The notes under the pieces are model-generated. The model was not told the DNA's origin. It saw only the letters and a list, made by a program, of their open reading frames with translations, and searched no databases. From contig NZ_CP108381.1 in assembly GCF_035956715.1 (NCBI RefSeq), positions 2,914,001 to 2,978,000 of the forward strand: a stretch of 64,000 nt of DNA, in the 5' to 3' direction. Position numbers and translations under genes: made by a program. Shown one piece after another: positions 16,255-25,691 of the stretch; within the stretch, counting starts at the first letter, position 1, and each line of letters starts with the position of its first letter. The stretch is from Nocardia sp. NBC_01329. GTDB lineage: Bacteria; Actinomycetota; Actinomycetes; Mycobacteriales; Mycobacteriaceae.

Positions 16255-17616
16255 ATGCGGCCTCATCACGAGCCCGGTGAGACCGCGGGTCCCGCCGGTG
16301 GCCGGCCGCGCGTGCTGGCCCGAGCGGCATTCCTCGCCGCGTTCGGTTCGGCGGCCGTACTGCTGATCTTCGCGGGGCTGCACACTCTGACACTGCTGAT
16401 TCTGACTGTCGGTGCTCTCGCGGTGGGAGCCGCGGCCTCGTTCTGGTTCCTGACGAGCCGGGGCCCTCTGCGGTGGATATCGTTGGGCATCCTGGTGCTG
16501 ACGCCGATCTCCGTGATCACCCTCCTCATTCGCGCGCATCTGTTGTGGGCGGTGGTACTGGCGTCATTACTGGCGATGCTCGCCCAGGCCTGCGCTCGGG
16601 CGGCGCTCGGCGAGGCTCGAGCCGATACGGTGATGCCCGAGCGTCCGGCGCCACCGCCGCGGCGGCCCTTCCTGGTCATGAACCCGCGCTCGGGTGGCGG
16701 CAAGGTGGGGAAATTCGATCTGCAGAAACGAGCCGAAGCACTCGGCGCCGAGGTAGCCCTGCTCGAAGGAGCGGGCGCGGCCGATATCGCGGCACTGGCA
16801 CGGAATGCGGTGGCACGGGGCGCCGATCTGCTCGGCGTGGCAGGCGGCGACGGTACGCAGGCCCTCGTCGCGGGTATCGCCGCAGCGAACGATCTGCCGT
16901 TCCTGGTGATCAGTGCCGGTACCCGCAACCACTTCGCGTCCGATCTCGGATTGGATCTCTCCGATCCATCGACCTGCCTGGACGCACTCGCGGACGGCAC
17001 GGAACTCCGCGTCGATCTCGGTGATATCGATGGCCGCGCCTTCGTCAACAACGCGTCGTTCGGCGTCTACGCCCAGATGGTGCAGAGCCCGGCATACCGG
17101 GAGGACAAGACCGCCACGATCCTGCAGCTGCTCCCCGATATGCTCGGCGGTCACCGCGGCGCCCGACTGGTCGCGCACCAGGGCGGGTCCACGATCGAGG
17201 ATCCGCAGGCGGTACTGGTGAGCAACGGGCCGTACGAAACCCATGACCTGGCGGGTCTGGGCCGCCGGGCCCGGTTGGATCGCGGGACACTCGGTATGGT
17301 GACGATCAAGGTGGGCAGCGCACGACAGGCAGTCGGCCTCCTACGTCGCGCACACCAGCGCGGCCTCACTCGACACACCGGCGGTGAAGTCCTGATCGAG
17401 GCCGATGAGCCCGAGATTCCGGTCGGTGTCGACGGTGAGGCCCTGGTACTTCCCACGCCGATCCGATGCACAATCACCGCCGGCGCACTCCGAGTGCGTG
17501 TCCCCCGCGACCGTCCCGGCGTGCGCCCGTTCAAACGACCGATGGACTGGGCGCGGCTCCGGCGACTGGCTTTTTCACAGCGGCCGCACCCGACCGGTCG
17601 ACGGCCGGGATCATGA
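16255..17616 (+). CDS. diacylglycerol-kinase-family lipid kinase with membrane N-terminus
   Basis: About 453 residues. The N-terminus has four to five hydrophobic helices (about residues 20-110). The C-terminal 300 residues are a DAGK catalytic domain: FLVMNPRSGGGKVGKFDL, the nucleotide-binding LLGVAGGDGTQALVAG, then SAGTRNHFASDLGLD and FVNNASFGVYAQMV. It should phosphorylate a membrane diacylglycerol-like lipid with ATP. The ATG at 16255 is used; a GTG at 16225 is an alternative. It lies about 90 bases downstream of the amphi-Trp gene on the same strand. Confidence 0.85.
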   Translation: MRPHHEPGETAGPAGGRPRVLARAAFLAAFGSAAVLLIFAGLHTLTLLILTVGALAVGAAASFWFLTSRGPLRWISLGILVLTPISVITLLIRAHLLWAVVLASLLAMLAQACARAALGEARADTVMPERPAPPPRRPFLVMNPRSGGGKVGKFDLQKRAEALGAEVALLEGAGAADIAALARNAVARGADLLGVAGGDGTQALVAGIAAANDLPFLVISAGTRNHFASDLGLDLSDPSTCLDALADGTELRVDLGDIDGRAFVNNASFGVYAQMVQSPAYREDKTATILQLLPDMLGGHRGARLVAHQGGSTIEDPQAVLVSNGPYETHDLAGLGRRARLDRGTLGMVTIKVGSARQAVGLLRRAHQRGLTRHTGGEVLIEADEPEIPVGVDGEALVLPTPIRCTITAGALRVRVPRDRPGVRPFKRPMDWARLRRLAFSQRPHPTGRRPGS

Positions 17617-17676
17617 GCCGGAACTCTCCGGCACCGTGCGGCCCGCGCAGGGGCCGGTGGGCACGTCCGCCGACCC

Positions 17677-18081
17677 TCACCCTTCGTCGGGCTGTACCCA
17701 GCGTCGAAGCGCTTCGATAGTGTTCTCCGGCGATGTGTTGAAACACAGGCGTATTCCGGGTGCGATGTCGGTAACCACATTGACGAGCCGTTCGAACAGC
17801 AGGGTGTGCTCGGCCGCCATGCGTACGCCCGCACCGATCATGGCGACCCGGAACGATCCGTCCGAGGCGCAGCGGCGTAACGCCGTCTCGGCCGCATCGG
17901 GATCCGCGGGCACCTGGCAGGACACGATATCGAATCCGGCTTCGCGGAGCGCGGCTTCTCCCGCCGCGATGCGCGCGGTGAGGGTGGCTTCGTCGAGGGA
18001 TGGGTACCGGCTGTAGTCGATTGCACCGGGATGCAGTCCGATCGACAGGACGGTCAGCTCACTCGGATTCGTTTGTTCCAT
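17677..18081 (-). CDS. conserved hypothetical protein
   Basis: 134 residues beginning MEQTNPSELTVLSIGLHPGA and containing AAGEAALREAGFDIVSCQVP and RVAMIGAGVRMAAEHTLLFE. The alternation suggests a small alpha/beta fold; similar small proteins occur widely in actinobacteria without assigned function. The ATG at 18081 follows GGAGG at good distance. A GTG at 18168 would overlap the SDR stop and add a hydrophobic helix (AALTAVTLLIVGSALVISVV), so a membrane-anchored form is possible. It is downstream of, and probably cotranscribed with, the SDR gene. Confidence 0.7.
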   Translation of the reverse strand: MEQTNPSELTVLSIGLHPGAIDYSRYPSLDEATLTARIAAGEAALREAGFDIVSCQVPADPDAAETALRRCASDGSFRVAMIGAGVRMAAEHTLLFERLVNVVTDIAPGIRLCFNTSPENTIEALRRWVQPDEG

Positions 18082-18161
18082 CGGACGATCCTCCGGTCTC
18101 ACCACGGATATGACCAGCGCCGACCCTACTATCAGCAGGGTGACGGCCGTGAGTGCTGCCC

Positions 18162-18881
18162 TCACCACGGGACTGTTCCATTCCTGTCGAAGAACGCGCC
18201 GGTGGGTCCGCCGGGACCGATGGACGCCAGTTCGACGATGGCGTCGGTCCCCTCCGCGACGGTCTGGACACCGGTGTGACCGTTGAGGTCGGTGGCCGTG
18301 TAACCGGGGTCGACCGCATTGATCCGGATATCGCTCAGGGCGAGGGCGTACATGGTGGTGAGCATGTTCAACGCCGCTTTGGTTGCCGGGTAGCCGAGCA
18401 TGGGTTGCAGGTATTCCTTCCAGCGCGGGTCGGTGACGGTCGGGATCGAGCCCATACCGCTGGAAACCATGACGATGCGCGGATGGCCGGACGCACGCAG
18501 CAGCGGCAGAAAACCATGGATGACACGGATGGGGCCGAAGACGTTGGTTTCGAACACCTCACGCACCTCGTCGACTCCCGTTACGGCCGGATGTGTGCGA
18601 GGCCCGCCGGTGGCGGCGTTATTTATCAGCACGTCCACGCGACCCACCGCGGCCCCCACCGCGGCGGCCGCCGCCGCCACCGATTCGTCCGATGTCACAT
18701 CGAGCGCGACGAAGCGGGCCCGCACGCCTTCTCCGGCCAGCTCGTCCACCGCTGCGGCGCCACGCGCGCTGTCGCGGGCAGCGAGAAACACCTCCCAGCC
18801 CTGTCGGGCCAGTCGGCGCACCGTCTCACGTCCGAGTCCCTTGTTCGCTCCCGTCACCAGGGCGACCGTCTCTGTCGTCAT
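18162..18881 (-). CDS. SDR-family NAD(P)-dependent oxidoreductase
   Basis: 239 residues, classical short-chain dehydrogenase length. Seen: cofactor motif TGANKGLG (residues 10-17), LDVTSDES, structural NNAA (about 87-90), catalytic Ser near 140-141, and YPATK with Tyr164 and Lys168. The C-terminus DPGYTATDLNG fits the carbonyl-reductase-like group. Substrate not predictable. ATG at 18881. Confidence 0.9.
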   Translation of the reverse strand: MTTETVALVTGANKGLGRETVRRLARQGWEVFLAARDSARGAAAVDELAGEGVRARFVALDVTSDESVAAAAAAVGAAVGRVDVLINNAATGGPRTHPAVTGVDEVREVFETNVFGPIRVIHGFLPLLRASGHPRIVMVSSGMGSIPTVTDPRWKEYLQPMLGYPATKAALNMLTTMYALALSDIRINAVDPGYTATDLNGHTGVQTVAEGTDAIVELASIGPGGPTGAFFDRNGTVPW

Positions 18882-19068
18882 GAGTGCAGCTTCGCGCCGA
18901 TCGCACTGCGGCTCCAGAGTCGGCTGGGCCTGGGACCGGCGATACCACCCCCGGTAACCCGATGTCCGGGCGAAGCGGATGTCGTGCAGTTTCAGTGCCG
19001 GCGAAAGGCCTTGTCCTCGAAAAGGTCTGAGAAGTCCCGGCGGCCGCCACCCCTGTCAGACTGTTCGG

Positions 19069-19533
19069 ATGGACATCAGACCAGCACGAGAGCAGGACCT
19101 CCCTTCCATTCTCGGCTTGGCAGCCCAGGTCGAGCTGTGGTTCGGCCCCATGGTCGACGACCCCGGATTCCAGCGCTCGGTGAACCAGCACATCCTCCGG
19201 TCAGCAGCGCTGATCGCAGTCGCTCCGAACACGGAGATCCTCGGCGCCGTGATGTTCGGTGTGAAGGCCCCGACATACCGCATCCACTGGCTCGTCGTCG
19301 CCGAACAGCAGCGCGGAAACAATGTCGGCTCAGCGCTCATGACTCACGCGACACGCAGGTTTACGCAGGTACCCGGAATCATCGAGGTAGTGACCTTCGG
19401 AATCGACCATCCGGGCGCCACCGCAAGCGGCGCACGAGCCTTCTACGAGAGCCTGGGCTTCGTACCCGCCGAGGCGGCGGCGCCCGGCCCGGAAGGTGGT
19501 TCCCGGCAGGTCTATCGGAAAGCGATCTCCTGA
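19069..19533 (+). CDS. GNAT-family N-acetyltransferase
   Basis: 154 residues. The start MDIRPAREQDLPSILGLAAQ is typical of GNAT enzymes. The acetyl-CoA-binding motif A appears as WLVVAEQQRGNNVGSALMTH (Q/R-x2-G-x-G/A type, about residues 73-92), and motif B as ARAFYESLGFVPAE near 125-138. Substrate unknown. Upstream in-frame codons to 18979 lack domain similarity. Confidence 0.85.
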   Translation: MDIRPAREQDLPSILGLAAQVELWFGPMVDDPGFQRSVNQHILRSAALIAVAPNTEILGAVMFGVKAPTYRIHWLVVAEQQRGNNVGSALMTHATRRFTQVPGIIEVVTFGIDHPGATASGARAFYESLGFVPAEAAAPGPEGGSRQVYRKAIS

Positions 19534-19699
19534 CATTCAGGTCGGAATTCGTCGATACAGACAGCCCTGATCCGAACTGACGTCGACATCCACCGCTCGA
19601 TGAGATCACGGAACGCCGCGGGAACCGCCGGCGGCCGGGTCGCGATAGCCTTCTATCTCCACTGGTCGGGAGACCGGTAACCCGACGAGAGGAATTGCT

Positions 19700-20350
19700 G
19701 TGATCCGCCCACTTCCCTCAGGCTCGCGGCCTCTCGGGGAATTCTGCTGGATGGACTGCAAGGCCGCGGACGTCGATGCGGCCGCTCGAGTGTTCGCCGA
19801 CGAGTTCGGCTGGGAATGTCTGGTAGATCCGGGCGACTGGCGGGGCGCGATCAAAGCGCGAGCCGACAACCACTGGGTGGCCGGGCTCAGCAATCTCGAC
19901 AGTCCTCTCTATCCGCCCGGAACTCCACCCCACATCAGCTATTACCTCGCGGTCGGGGATGCGGCGGCGGCACACGGCCTCGCTGTCGCCGACGGCGCCA
20001 CCAGCCTGATCGCTCCCACGCCGGTTGCCGATCAAGGAATCCTCGCTACCGTCATCGATCCATTCGGAGCGGCCGTCTCGCTCTGGCAACCAGGAGCGTT
20101 CGCCGGATGGACGCACCCGCGGGGACCCCGGATACCGGGTCGGATCGTCCATGAATCCCGTGACCCCGCTGCCGCCGAGCGCTTCTATCGAGTCCGACTC
20201 GGCCTGTCCCTGCGGTACGCGGACTTCACTACACACCTCCCCGGATCGCCACCCGATGGTGACGCCGCCTGGACGGTCGCGATCCCATTCGGCGACCAGC
20301 CGACGCGGCCGGTCCGTCTTACGACCGGACACCGGTACTTGCGCTGCTGA
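19700..20350 (+). CDS. VOC (glyoxalase/bleomycin-resistance) family protein
   Basis: 216 residues. It begins with a short segment ending GEFCWMDCKAADVDAAARVF. One complete VOC module follows (residues 13-130, ending GAAVSLWQPGAFAGW), then the start of a second (RIVHESRDPAAAERFYRVRL). The second module appears short and loses the usual end (GDQPTRPVRLTTGHRYLRC), so the C-terminus may be altered. GTG start at 19700 with GAGAGG upstream. Function in resistance or metabolism cannot be told. Confidence 0.75.
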   Translation: MIRPLPSGSRPLGEFCWMDCKAADVDAAARVFADEFGWECLVDPGDWRGAIKARADNHWVAGLSNLDSPLYPPGTPPHISYYLAVGDAAAAHGLAVADGATSLIAPTPVADQGILATVIDPFGAAVSLWQPGAFAGWTHPRGPRIPGRIVHESRDPAAAERFYRVRLGLSLRYADFTTHLPGSPPDGDAAWTVAIPFGDQPTRPVRLTTGHRYLRC

Positions 20351-20417
20351 CGTCGGGGTGTGTCGATGCCCGGCACCACCACCCAGCTCCAGGCACCGTG
20401 GCCGACCGGTGTCTCCG

Positions 20418-20447
20418 CCGCCGCGCCGGCACCGGTCGGCGCGGCGG
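20418..20447. terminator. hairpin terminator between convergent genes
   Basis: CCGCCGCGCCG (20418-20428) and CGGCGCGGCGG (20437-20447) are perfect 11-bp arms around an 8-nt loop, located between the convergent VOC gene and the GH43-like gene. No T-run. Confidence 0.6.
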
Positions 20448-20506
20448 TTGGTCGTCGCGGAGCAGACACCACCGGACCGTCGCGCGGTGTGCCGGCACTG
20501 CGCCCG

Positions 20507-21469
20507 TCAAGGAATTGTCGGCGAACCGAATTCGGTGAGGACCGTGCCGTGCCGGATCGTGCCCGAAAGCCCGGCAAGCTCGGTCGGCGCCGACCAGGTC
20601 CGGAACCCGTCGTAGCTGTCGCTGTAGAGATAGCGGCCCTCGGTATAGGCGTCGAGATAGATGCGATGGCCGCCGTCGGGCAATGTCACCACCGACTGCC
20701 CCTCCCGCGGGCCACCCCAGCCCGCCCAATCCCCTTTCGCCACAAAGCTGTACGGCCCCAACGGATTATCGGCCACCGCCAGCTCGATCAGCTTCGTGTC
20801 CTCGTTCTTCACGAACGCCCACACCCGCCCGCCCAGCCGCACCAACGCCGTATCGATATAGCCCAGCGAACCCGGACCGCCGGGACTCAAACCTAGCAGC
20901 GGTATCGGCGGTGTCCATGCGGAAAACTCCGTTCCGCGCGGTACCACCATATGCGGGGTGAAACCATGACCCCAGGTCAGCGACACGATAATCCCGACCC
21001 GCCCCGCCACATCGGTATACCATTCCGGCGCCCACGCACCCTCCAAGCGGCCGGGCACCAGCATCGGCACAGCCGCCATCGCCGTCCAACTGATCCGATC
21101 CCGGCTGCGTGCCGCACCGATCGAGGTCGCGTCGGCGGCCATGGTGTAAGTGAGGTAATACCAACCGTCGGTGTGCAACAGCACGCTGGGGTCACGAACC
21201 AGCCCCGTCGGCGGCGTGTAGGCACGCTCGGCCACCGGCGTGAACCGCGTCCCGTCCACCGACTCGTACACCACCAAAGTCGTGTCACTGTCGGCACGGA
21301 ACCCTGTCATCGTGTATCGCGAGGGCACCCGGTGCGGATCGACACCGACTCCGGGTAGCGCCGACTGCCCTCGTGCCGTCCCGATGCCCGGCAACGCCGT
21401 CCCGATGCCCAGCAACGGCAGCCCCGCCAGCAGGCCGAGTGCGGATCTGCGCCCCACATTGATCGCCAT
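20507..21469 (-). CDS. secreted five-bladed beta-propeller protein, GH43-like
   Basis: 320 residues. A twin-arginine-like or Sec signal is visible (GRRSALGLLAGLPLLGIGTA). The mature part has glycosidase-family-43-like repeats: VRDPSVLLHTDGWYYLTYT, GAWAPEWYTDVAGRVGIIVS, and GYIDTALVRLGGRVWAFVKN, YIYLDAYTEGRY-like blades. GH43 enzymes hydrolyse arabinosides or xylosides, but the substrate here is open and a non-catalytic relative is possible. The ATG at 21469 places the signal at the N-terminus. The dihydropyrimidinase gene ends about 160 bases upstream. Confidence 0.75.
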   Translation of the reverse strand: MAINVGRRSALGLLAGLPLLGIGTALPGIGTARGQSALPGVGVDPHRVPSRYTMTGFRADSDTTLVVYESVDGTRFTPVAERAYTPPTGLVRDPSVLLHTDGWYYLTYTMAADATSIGAARSRDRISWTAMAAVPMLVPGRLEGAWAPEWYTDVAGRVGIIVSLTWGHGFTPHMVVPRGTEFSAWTPPIPLLGLSPGGPGSLGYIDTALVRLGGRVWAFVKNEDTKLIELAVADNPLGPYSFVAKGDWAGWGGPREGQSVVTLPDGGHRIYLDAYTEGRYLYSDSYDGFRTWSAPTELAGLSGTIRHGTVLTEFGSPTIP

Positions 21470-21627
21470 GACCAGCGATTCTGCGGTCTGCGCGATACGA
21501 TGCGCCGCAGACGCGCCGCAACGCACGAGTCGTCCAACCGTAGAGCGGCCGCGCACTGCTTGTTTCGGATCGATCGGGTCGACCATCGACCAGTGGCGGA
21601 GTGTCGCAGTAACGAGCGCCGGGTGAT

Positions 21628-23016
21628 TCACATATGGAAGGCACCGCTGAAGTCCAGAGCCGCGGCCGGTAGATGCCGGCCACGCGGTGTCGCATCTACG
21701 AGCTGACCGTCGTCGACCACAACGACCCCGCCCACCAGGACGGTGACCGGCTTGCCCCGGAGACGTCGGCCCTCGTACGGGGTGTAATCGGTGGCCATAT
21801 GCAGTTCGCCGGTGGTGACCGTCCATTCGCGTGCCGGGTCCCAGATCGCGATATCCGCGTCCGCTCCCGGCATCAGGGAGCCTTTCCGCGGGTAGAGACC
21901 ATTGGTGCGAGCGGGATTCGTCGCGGTCAGCTCGACGAACCTGCTGGGCGACAATCCCATACCGTCGACGTAGTGGGAGAAGATGACCGGGAGCCGTGTT
22001 TCGACACCGGGTAGCCCGTTGGGCATATGCCGCACGTCGTGCCGGTGCGATCGCTTCTGCGCGGTGTCATAGCAGCAGTGGTCGGATCCGATGGTGGTGA
22101 TGTTCCCGGTGAACAGCTGACGGCCGAGCCCTTCGACGGTGTCGGTCGCACGCAGCGGCGGACAGCAGACGAACCGTTCGGGTTCCGGCCCGGCGTATTC
22201 GGTGGCGTCGAGGGTGAGATGGTGCGCGACCGCCTCGGTGAAGGCGACCAGTCCACGTTTACGGGCGTCGACCACCAGTTCGACCGCGGCCGGACTCGAT
22301 TGATGGACGAAATAGACCGGGGCGCCCTGTGATTCCGCGATGGCCAGGATCGCCGCGACGGATGCGGTCTCGGCCAGTTCGGGCCGCGTGCTCGACATAT
22401 GGGAGGCGTCGATATCTGCTGTCGCCGCCGCGCAGTTCTGCGCATCGGCGACGATCGCGTCGGATTCGCAGTGGATGATGACCATCCCGCCGAGATCGCG
22501 AGTGGCCCGCATGGTGTTCAAGATGGTGTGTTCGTTCGCCATCGTCTCGCCGGCGTAGGTGGTGAACATCTTCACCGTGCGAATACCGGCATCGGCCATG
22601 GTCGCCAATTGCTGCGCCGTGGTCTCGTCCCAGTCCACGACACAGGCGTGCAGAGCCGAGTCGCACAATCCCGCTGCCGCTTTGGCGCGTTGCTCCACCG
22701 CGGCGTCGAGCGGCCGCTGCCCCGGGCGCGGGATGGCGAAGTCGATGATCGTGGTGGTGCCACCGAAGACCGCGGCGGTGGTGCATTCGAGATAGGAATC
22801 CAGCGAGGTGAATTCGCCCGAGGTGAAACCTACGTGGCAGTGCGGATCCACCCCACCGGGCAGGACGAGTTTTCCGGTGGCGTCGATGATCTCCGCCGAC
22901 TCGTCGACCGGCGTACCGGGGGCGACTACCGCCAGCACCTTGTCGCCGTCGATCACGAGATCGGCCGGTGCGGACCAATTCGATTCCACGACAGTGCCGC
23001 CGCGCACGACCTTCAT
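21628..23016 (-). CDS. hydA: dihydropyrimidinase / D-hydantoinase
   Basis: 462 residues, standard family length. Metal ligands His59 and His61 lie in GGVDPHCHVGF; the bridging Lys149 (carboxylated in the family) is in IRTVKMFTTYAG; GSDHCCYD provides the later Asp. It hydrolyses dihydropyrimidines or 5-substituted hydantoins to N-carbamoyl amino acids. The ATG at 23016 overlaps the stop of the upstream gene (ATGA), showing translational coupling. It is the last gene of a four-gene operon under probable LacI control, with an amino-acid-type ABC transporter nearby; hydantoin- or dihydropyrimidine-derived nitrogen use is plausible. Confidence 0.88.
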   Translation of the reverse strand: MKVVRGGTVVESNWSAPADLVIDGDKVLAVVAPGTPVDESAEIIDATGKLVLPGGVDPHCHVGFTSGEFTSLDSYLECTTAAVFGGTTTIIDFAIPRPGQRPLDAAVEQRAKAAAGLCDSALHACVVDWDETTAQQLATMADAGIRTVKMFTTYAGETMANEHTILNTMRATRDLGGMVIIHCESDAIVADAQNCAAATADIDASHMSSTRPELAETASVAAILAIAESQGAPVYFVHQSSPAAVELVVDARKRGLVAFTEAVAHHLTLDATEYAGPEPERFVCCPPLRATDTVEGLGRQLFTGNITTIGSDHCCYDTAQKRSHRHDVRHMPNGLPGVETRLPVIFSHYVDGMGLSPSRFVELTATNPARTNGLYPRKGSLMPGADADIAIWDPAREWTVTTGELHMATDYTPYEGRRLRGKPVTVLVGGVVVVDDGQLVDATPRGRHLPAAALDFSGAFHM

Positions 23017-23399
23017 CGCTTTTCCTCCAGATATGCCAGCCATCCACCCCGGTCACTGATATCGGTGACACCGGGTGCGCCGAGTGCGTCCGCGCGCATC
23101 CGCATGGACAGCGATCCGCTGCCGTTCGCCAGTTCGATGACACCGAGTTCGAGTTCGGCCGGTTCGCGGGGAAGCAGTTGCTCGCGCAGCACGTCGTACT
23201 CGACCTCGTACAGTTCGCCCGGTATCACCAAGCCGCCCGCGGCGACGGGATGCAGACCCGGAAATTCGTCACGGACGGAATAGAACCGGTACTTGGCGGC
23301 GGTTCGGACCCGCCCGAGGAACTTCGCGTCGTTCAATGCGTCGTTGAGCGTTCCGCCGGACATCGCCTGCCCGTTGACGAACATCGTGACCAGAGCCAT
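23013..23399 (-). CDS. stand-alone allophanate-hydrolase C-domain-like protein
   Basis: 128 residues with MFVNGQAMSGGTLNDALNDA then FLGRVRTAAKYRFYSVRDEF and GLVIPGELYEVEYDVLREQL. This is the gamma-glutamylcyclotransferase-like fold found as the C-terminal domain of allophanate hydrolase (AtzF), here without the amidase domain. In AtzF that domain helps decarboxylation or assembly; in this operon it probably assists processing of a carbamoyl intermediate produced by the hydantoinase. That role is inferred. Confidence 0.8.
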   Translation of the reverse strand: MALVTMFVNGQAMSGGTLNDALNDAKFLGRVRTAAKYRFYSVRDEFPGLHPVAAGGLVIPGELYEVEYDVLREQLLPREPAELELGVIELANGSGSLSMRMRADALGAPGVTDISDRGGWLAYLEEKR

Positions 23400-23411
23400 G
23401 AGAAAGATCCT

Positions 23412-24560
23412 TTACCGCGTCGGAAGTTGGGTGAGCCGGGAGGGCGAGAAGGCGGACACGTCGAGCCCGGGTTCTTTCCCCAGTACCAGTGCCGTGAGCA
23501 ACTCCGCCCACAGTGGCGCGAAGGTGAACGAGTACGTGCCACCCGCGACAAAGATCCCGGGTGCGCCGTCGAGTTCACCGATGACCGGCATTTCGTCGGG
23601 TGTGGTGACGACGGGTCCGGTCCACGCCTCGAGCAGTCGCCCACCGGCCAGGTCCGGGAGCAGTCGCGCCACCTGGGCGAGGTTGCCGGAAGTGCTGCTC
23701 TCCAGGATCGGGGCGGGATCGGTGGCGTGGAACGGTCCGGCGGGCCAGCCGCCGCCGAGAACGAGACGGTCGCGACGGTCCTGTTTGATCGACATGCCCT
23801 CGCCGACATGCTGTACCAGTACTTCGAGAGTGCTGGGGGCGGCAGCGAGGGAATGCATCTGCAGAGCCGTCGGTGTCAGGTGGAGCCGCACTCCGGCCAG
23901 TGCCGCGATATCGGCCATCCACGGACCGGCGGCGTCGATCACGACCGGAGTGTGCCAGGTCCCGCCAGGTGTGCCGGCCTGCCAGCTGTCGCGCGCTCGG
24001 CGCAATGTCGTGACGGGGGTGTTCGGGTGCACCACCGCGCCTTCGGCTTCCGCTCGCCGCAGTAGCGCCGGCCCCGCCATATCGGGTTCGGCGAAGCCGT
24101 CCCACGCACACCAGGTGGCACCTTCGATCGCCGGGCCCAGCAGCGGCAGCGCACGACGCGCCTCGTCCCCGGTCAGGACCTCGGTCGGAATCCCGGCGGC
24201 TCGTTCCCACTCGTGCTTCGTACGCAGCCGGCGTACCTGGTCCTCGGTCTCGGCGACCATGAATCCGCCACAGCGGACGAGACCGAGATCGGGCACGGAT
24301 CCGGCGAGCACGTCCCACAGTCCACTGGTCGCCTTCTGCAGAGGAAGCAGATGTTCGACATCGACCGCGACACCTTGGCCGGGCCGGCGAGCGTGAATGG
24401 TCTGAATGTGCAGATTTCCCGCAGTGGTGCCCGAACCGGCCGAGTTCGGAATCCCACGGTCCAGTACCGCCACCCGAGATCCTGCCCGGGTGAGCGCCAA
24501 TGCGGTAGCGGCGCCGACTATTCCGGCGCCGACGACGAGCGCGTCGACCTCAGTGCGCAC
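23412..24560 (-). CDS. FAD-dependent amine/amino-acid oxidase (DAO family)
   Basis: 382 residues. N-terminal Rossmann motif VVGAGIVGAATALALTRAGS (residues 9-28) with the acidic residue in VAVLDRG, then SAGSGTTAGNLH and late GGWPAGPF / FVAGGTYSFTFAP stretches typical of D-amino-acid/sarcosine/glycine-oxidase relatives. It should oxidise an amine or D-amino acid using FAD. GTG start at 24560 overlaps the DapA-family stop by 11 nt. With the hydantoinase it fits a route through an amino acid intermediate. Confidence 0.85.
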   Translation of the reverse strand: MRTEVDALVVGAGIVGAATALALTRAGSRVAVLDRGIPNSAGSGTTAGNLHIQTIHARRPGQGVAVDVEHLLPLQKATSGLWDVLAGSVPDLGLVRCGGFMVAETEDQVRRLRTKHEWERAAGIPTEVLTGDEARRALPLLGPAIEGATWCAWDGFAEPDMAGPALLRRAEAEGAVVHPNTPVTTLRRARDSWQAGTPGGTWHTPVVIDAAGPWMADIAALAGVRLHLTPTALQMHSLAAAPSTLEVLVQHVGEGMSIKQDRRDRLVLGGGWPAGPFHATDPAPILESSTSGNLAQVARLLPDLAGGRLLEAWTGPVVTTPDEMPVIGELDGAPGIFVAGGTYSFTFAPLWAELLTALVLGKEPGLDVSAFSPSRLTQLPTR

Positions 24561-25515
24561 TGCCGGCTCCCAGAGTCTGCGCCGACGCTTCGGCGATACC
24601 GGATTCGTCGATGATGTCCTGAAGCGCTGCCAGAGTCGTCTCGTCGGTGACCGGCAGCAGCGGTTCGCGCACCGCGCCGCCCGGCTGACCCAGCAGGTTC
24701 ATCACGGCTTTCAACTGCGGAATGGGTGAGGCGAACACGCCGCTGTAGTCGCCGGCTATCAGCCTCCCGGACAACGCGCGGTACCTGTCGGCCCAGGTGC
24801 GAGCGGATACGGCGTCGCCGGCTGCCACCGCACGGTAGAACGGCACGGCGAACGGAGCGCCGACACCGCCGCCGTCGATATTGCCGTCACCACCCAGTTC
24901 GAGCAGGGTGGCGAGGCCGCGCCGGTGCAGAAAGCTGCCGAACACCCGGACCCGGCCCGCCACCGCTTCCACAGTGTCGAGCATCGACAGCCAGTTGCCG
25001 GTGCTGTCCTTGATCGCGACGACGTTGTCGAGATCGGCCAGGCTAGAGAACAGCCCCGGGCTGGTGCCGATATCGACGGACACTCCGCGCGGCCAGTTGT
25101 AGACCATGAACGGCAAAGACGTCGCCGAGGAGACGGTCTCGAAGAACCGCAGTGTCTCCTCGGGTGAGGTGTGGACGTAGGGAGGCGGTGTGGCGAGGAC
25201 GCCGTCGGCACCGGCCGAGGACGCGTGCACCGCCAATGCCGACGATTGCCGGGCGGTGTAGGCGCTGATTCCCACGACGACGGGGAATCGACCGGCGACT
25301 GCGTCGACCGCCACTTCGGTGACTGTTCGGCGTTCGTCGTCGGTCTGGCTGAACCATTCACCGGTACTGCCGTTGACGAGTACGCCGTCCACCCCCATGT
25401 CCGCGTACAGATTCATCAGCGACCCGAGCGCCTCCGCGTCGAGAGAGCCCGCCGCTGTGAACGGGGTGGGGGCCGCGGGCCAGTATCCGGACCACGAGAC
25501 GTCATCGCGATTCAT
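24550..25515 (-). CDS. dihydrodipicolinate synthase (DapA)-family aldolase/lyase
   Basis: 321 residues, a complete TIM-barrel class I aldolase. Schiff-base Lys169 in NVVAIKDSTGN, Tyr139 in VYNWPRG and GSTGEW at residues 49-54 are present. This superfamily includes dihydrodipicolinate synthase, N-acetylneuraminate lyase and 2-keto-3-deoxy-acid lyases; the operon context (hydantoinase, amine oxidase) argues against the lysine enzyme. The ATG at 25515 places the family N-terminus correctly. First gene of the operon; the candidate LacI operator lies 57 bases upstream. Confidence 0.85.
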   Translation of the reverse strand: MNRDDVSWSGYWPAAPTPFTAAGSLDAEALGSLMNLYADMGVDGVLVNGSTGEWFSQTDDERRTVTEVAVDAVAGRFPVVVGISAYTARQSSALAVHASSAGADGVLATPPPYVHTSPEETLRFFETVSSATSLPFMVYNWPRGVSVDIGTSPGLFSSLADLDNVVAIKDSTGNWLSMLDTVEAVAGRVRVFGSFLHRRGLATLLELGGDGNIDGGGVGAPFAVPFYRAVAAGDAVSARTWADRYRALSGRLIAGDYSGVFASPIPQLKAVMNLLGQPGGAVREPLLPVTDETTLAALQDIIDESGIAEASAQTLGAGSAH

Positions 25516-25571
25516 ATGGTGCTGCCTTTCGAACGAAATTCCACCGGAGATGGTCATTTTGCCGACCATGA

Positions 25572-25587
25572 TGGGATCGATTGCATA
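25572..25587. promoter_or_regulatory. candidate LacI operator, copy 1
   Basis: TGGGATCGATTGCATA on the plus strand, an exact 16-bp match in opposite orientation to 26805-26820. The core is an imperfect palindrome around a central CG (TGCAATCGATCCCA), the typical LacI-family form. It lies between the divergent DapA-family operon and the LacI gene, so it could control both. Confidence 0.7.
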
Positions 25588-25691
25588 GACTGCCGCCAGA
25601 TGACCACCGCCGTCAAGCCGGAAACGTGCTCGTAACGCCGGCGGTGTCGAATAGCGGAAGTCCGGATACGGAATGGAGACAAGAGGGTTCG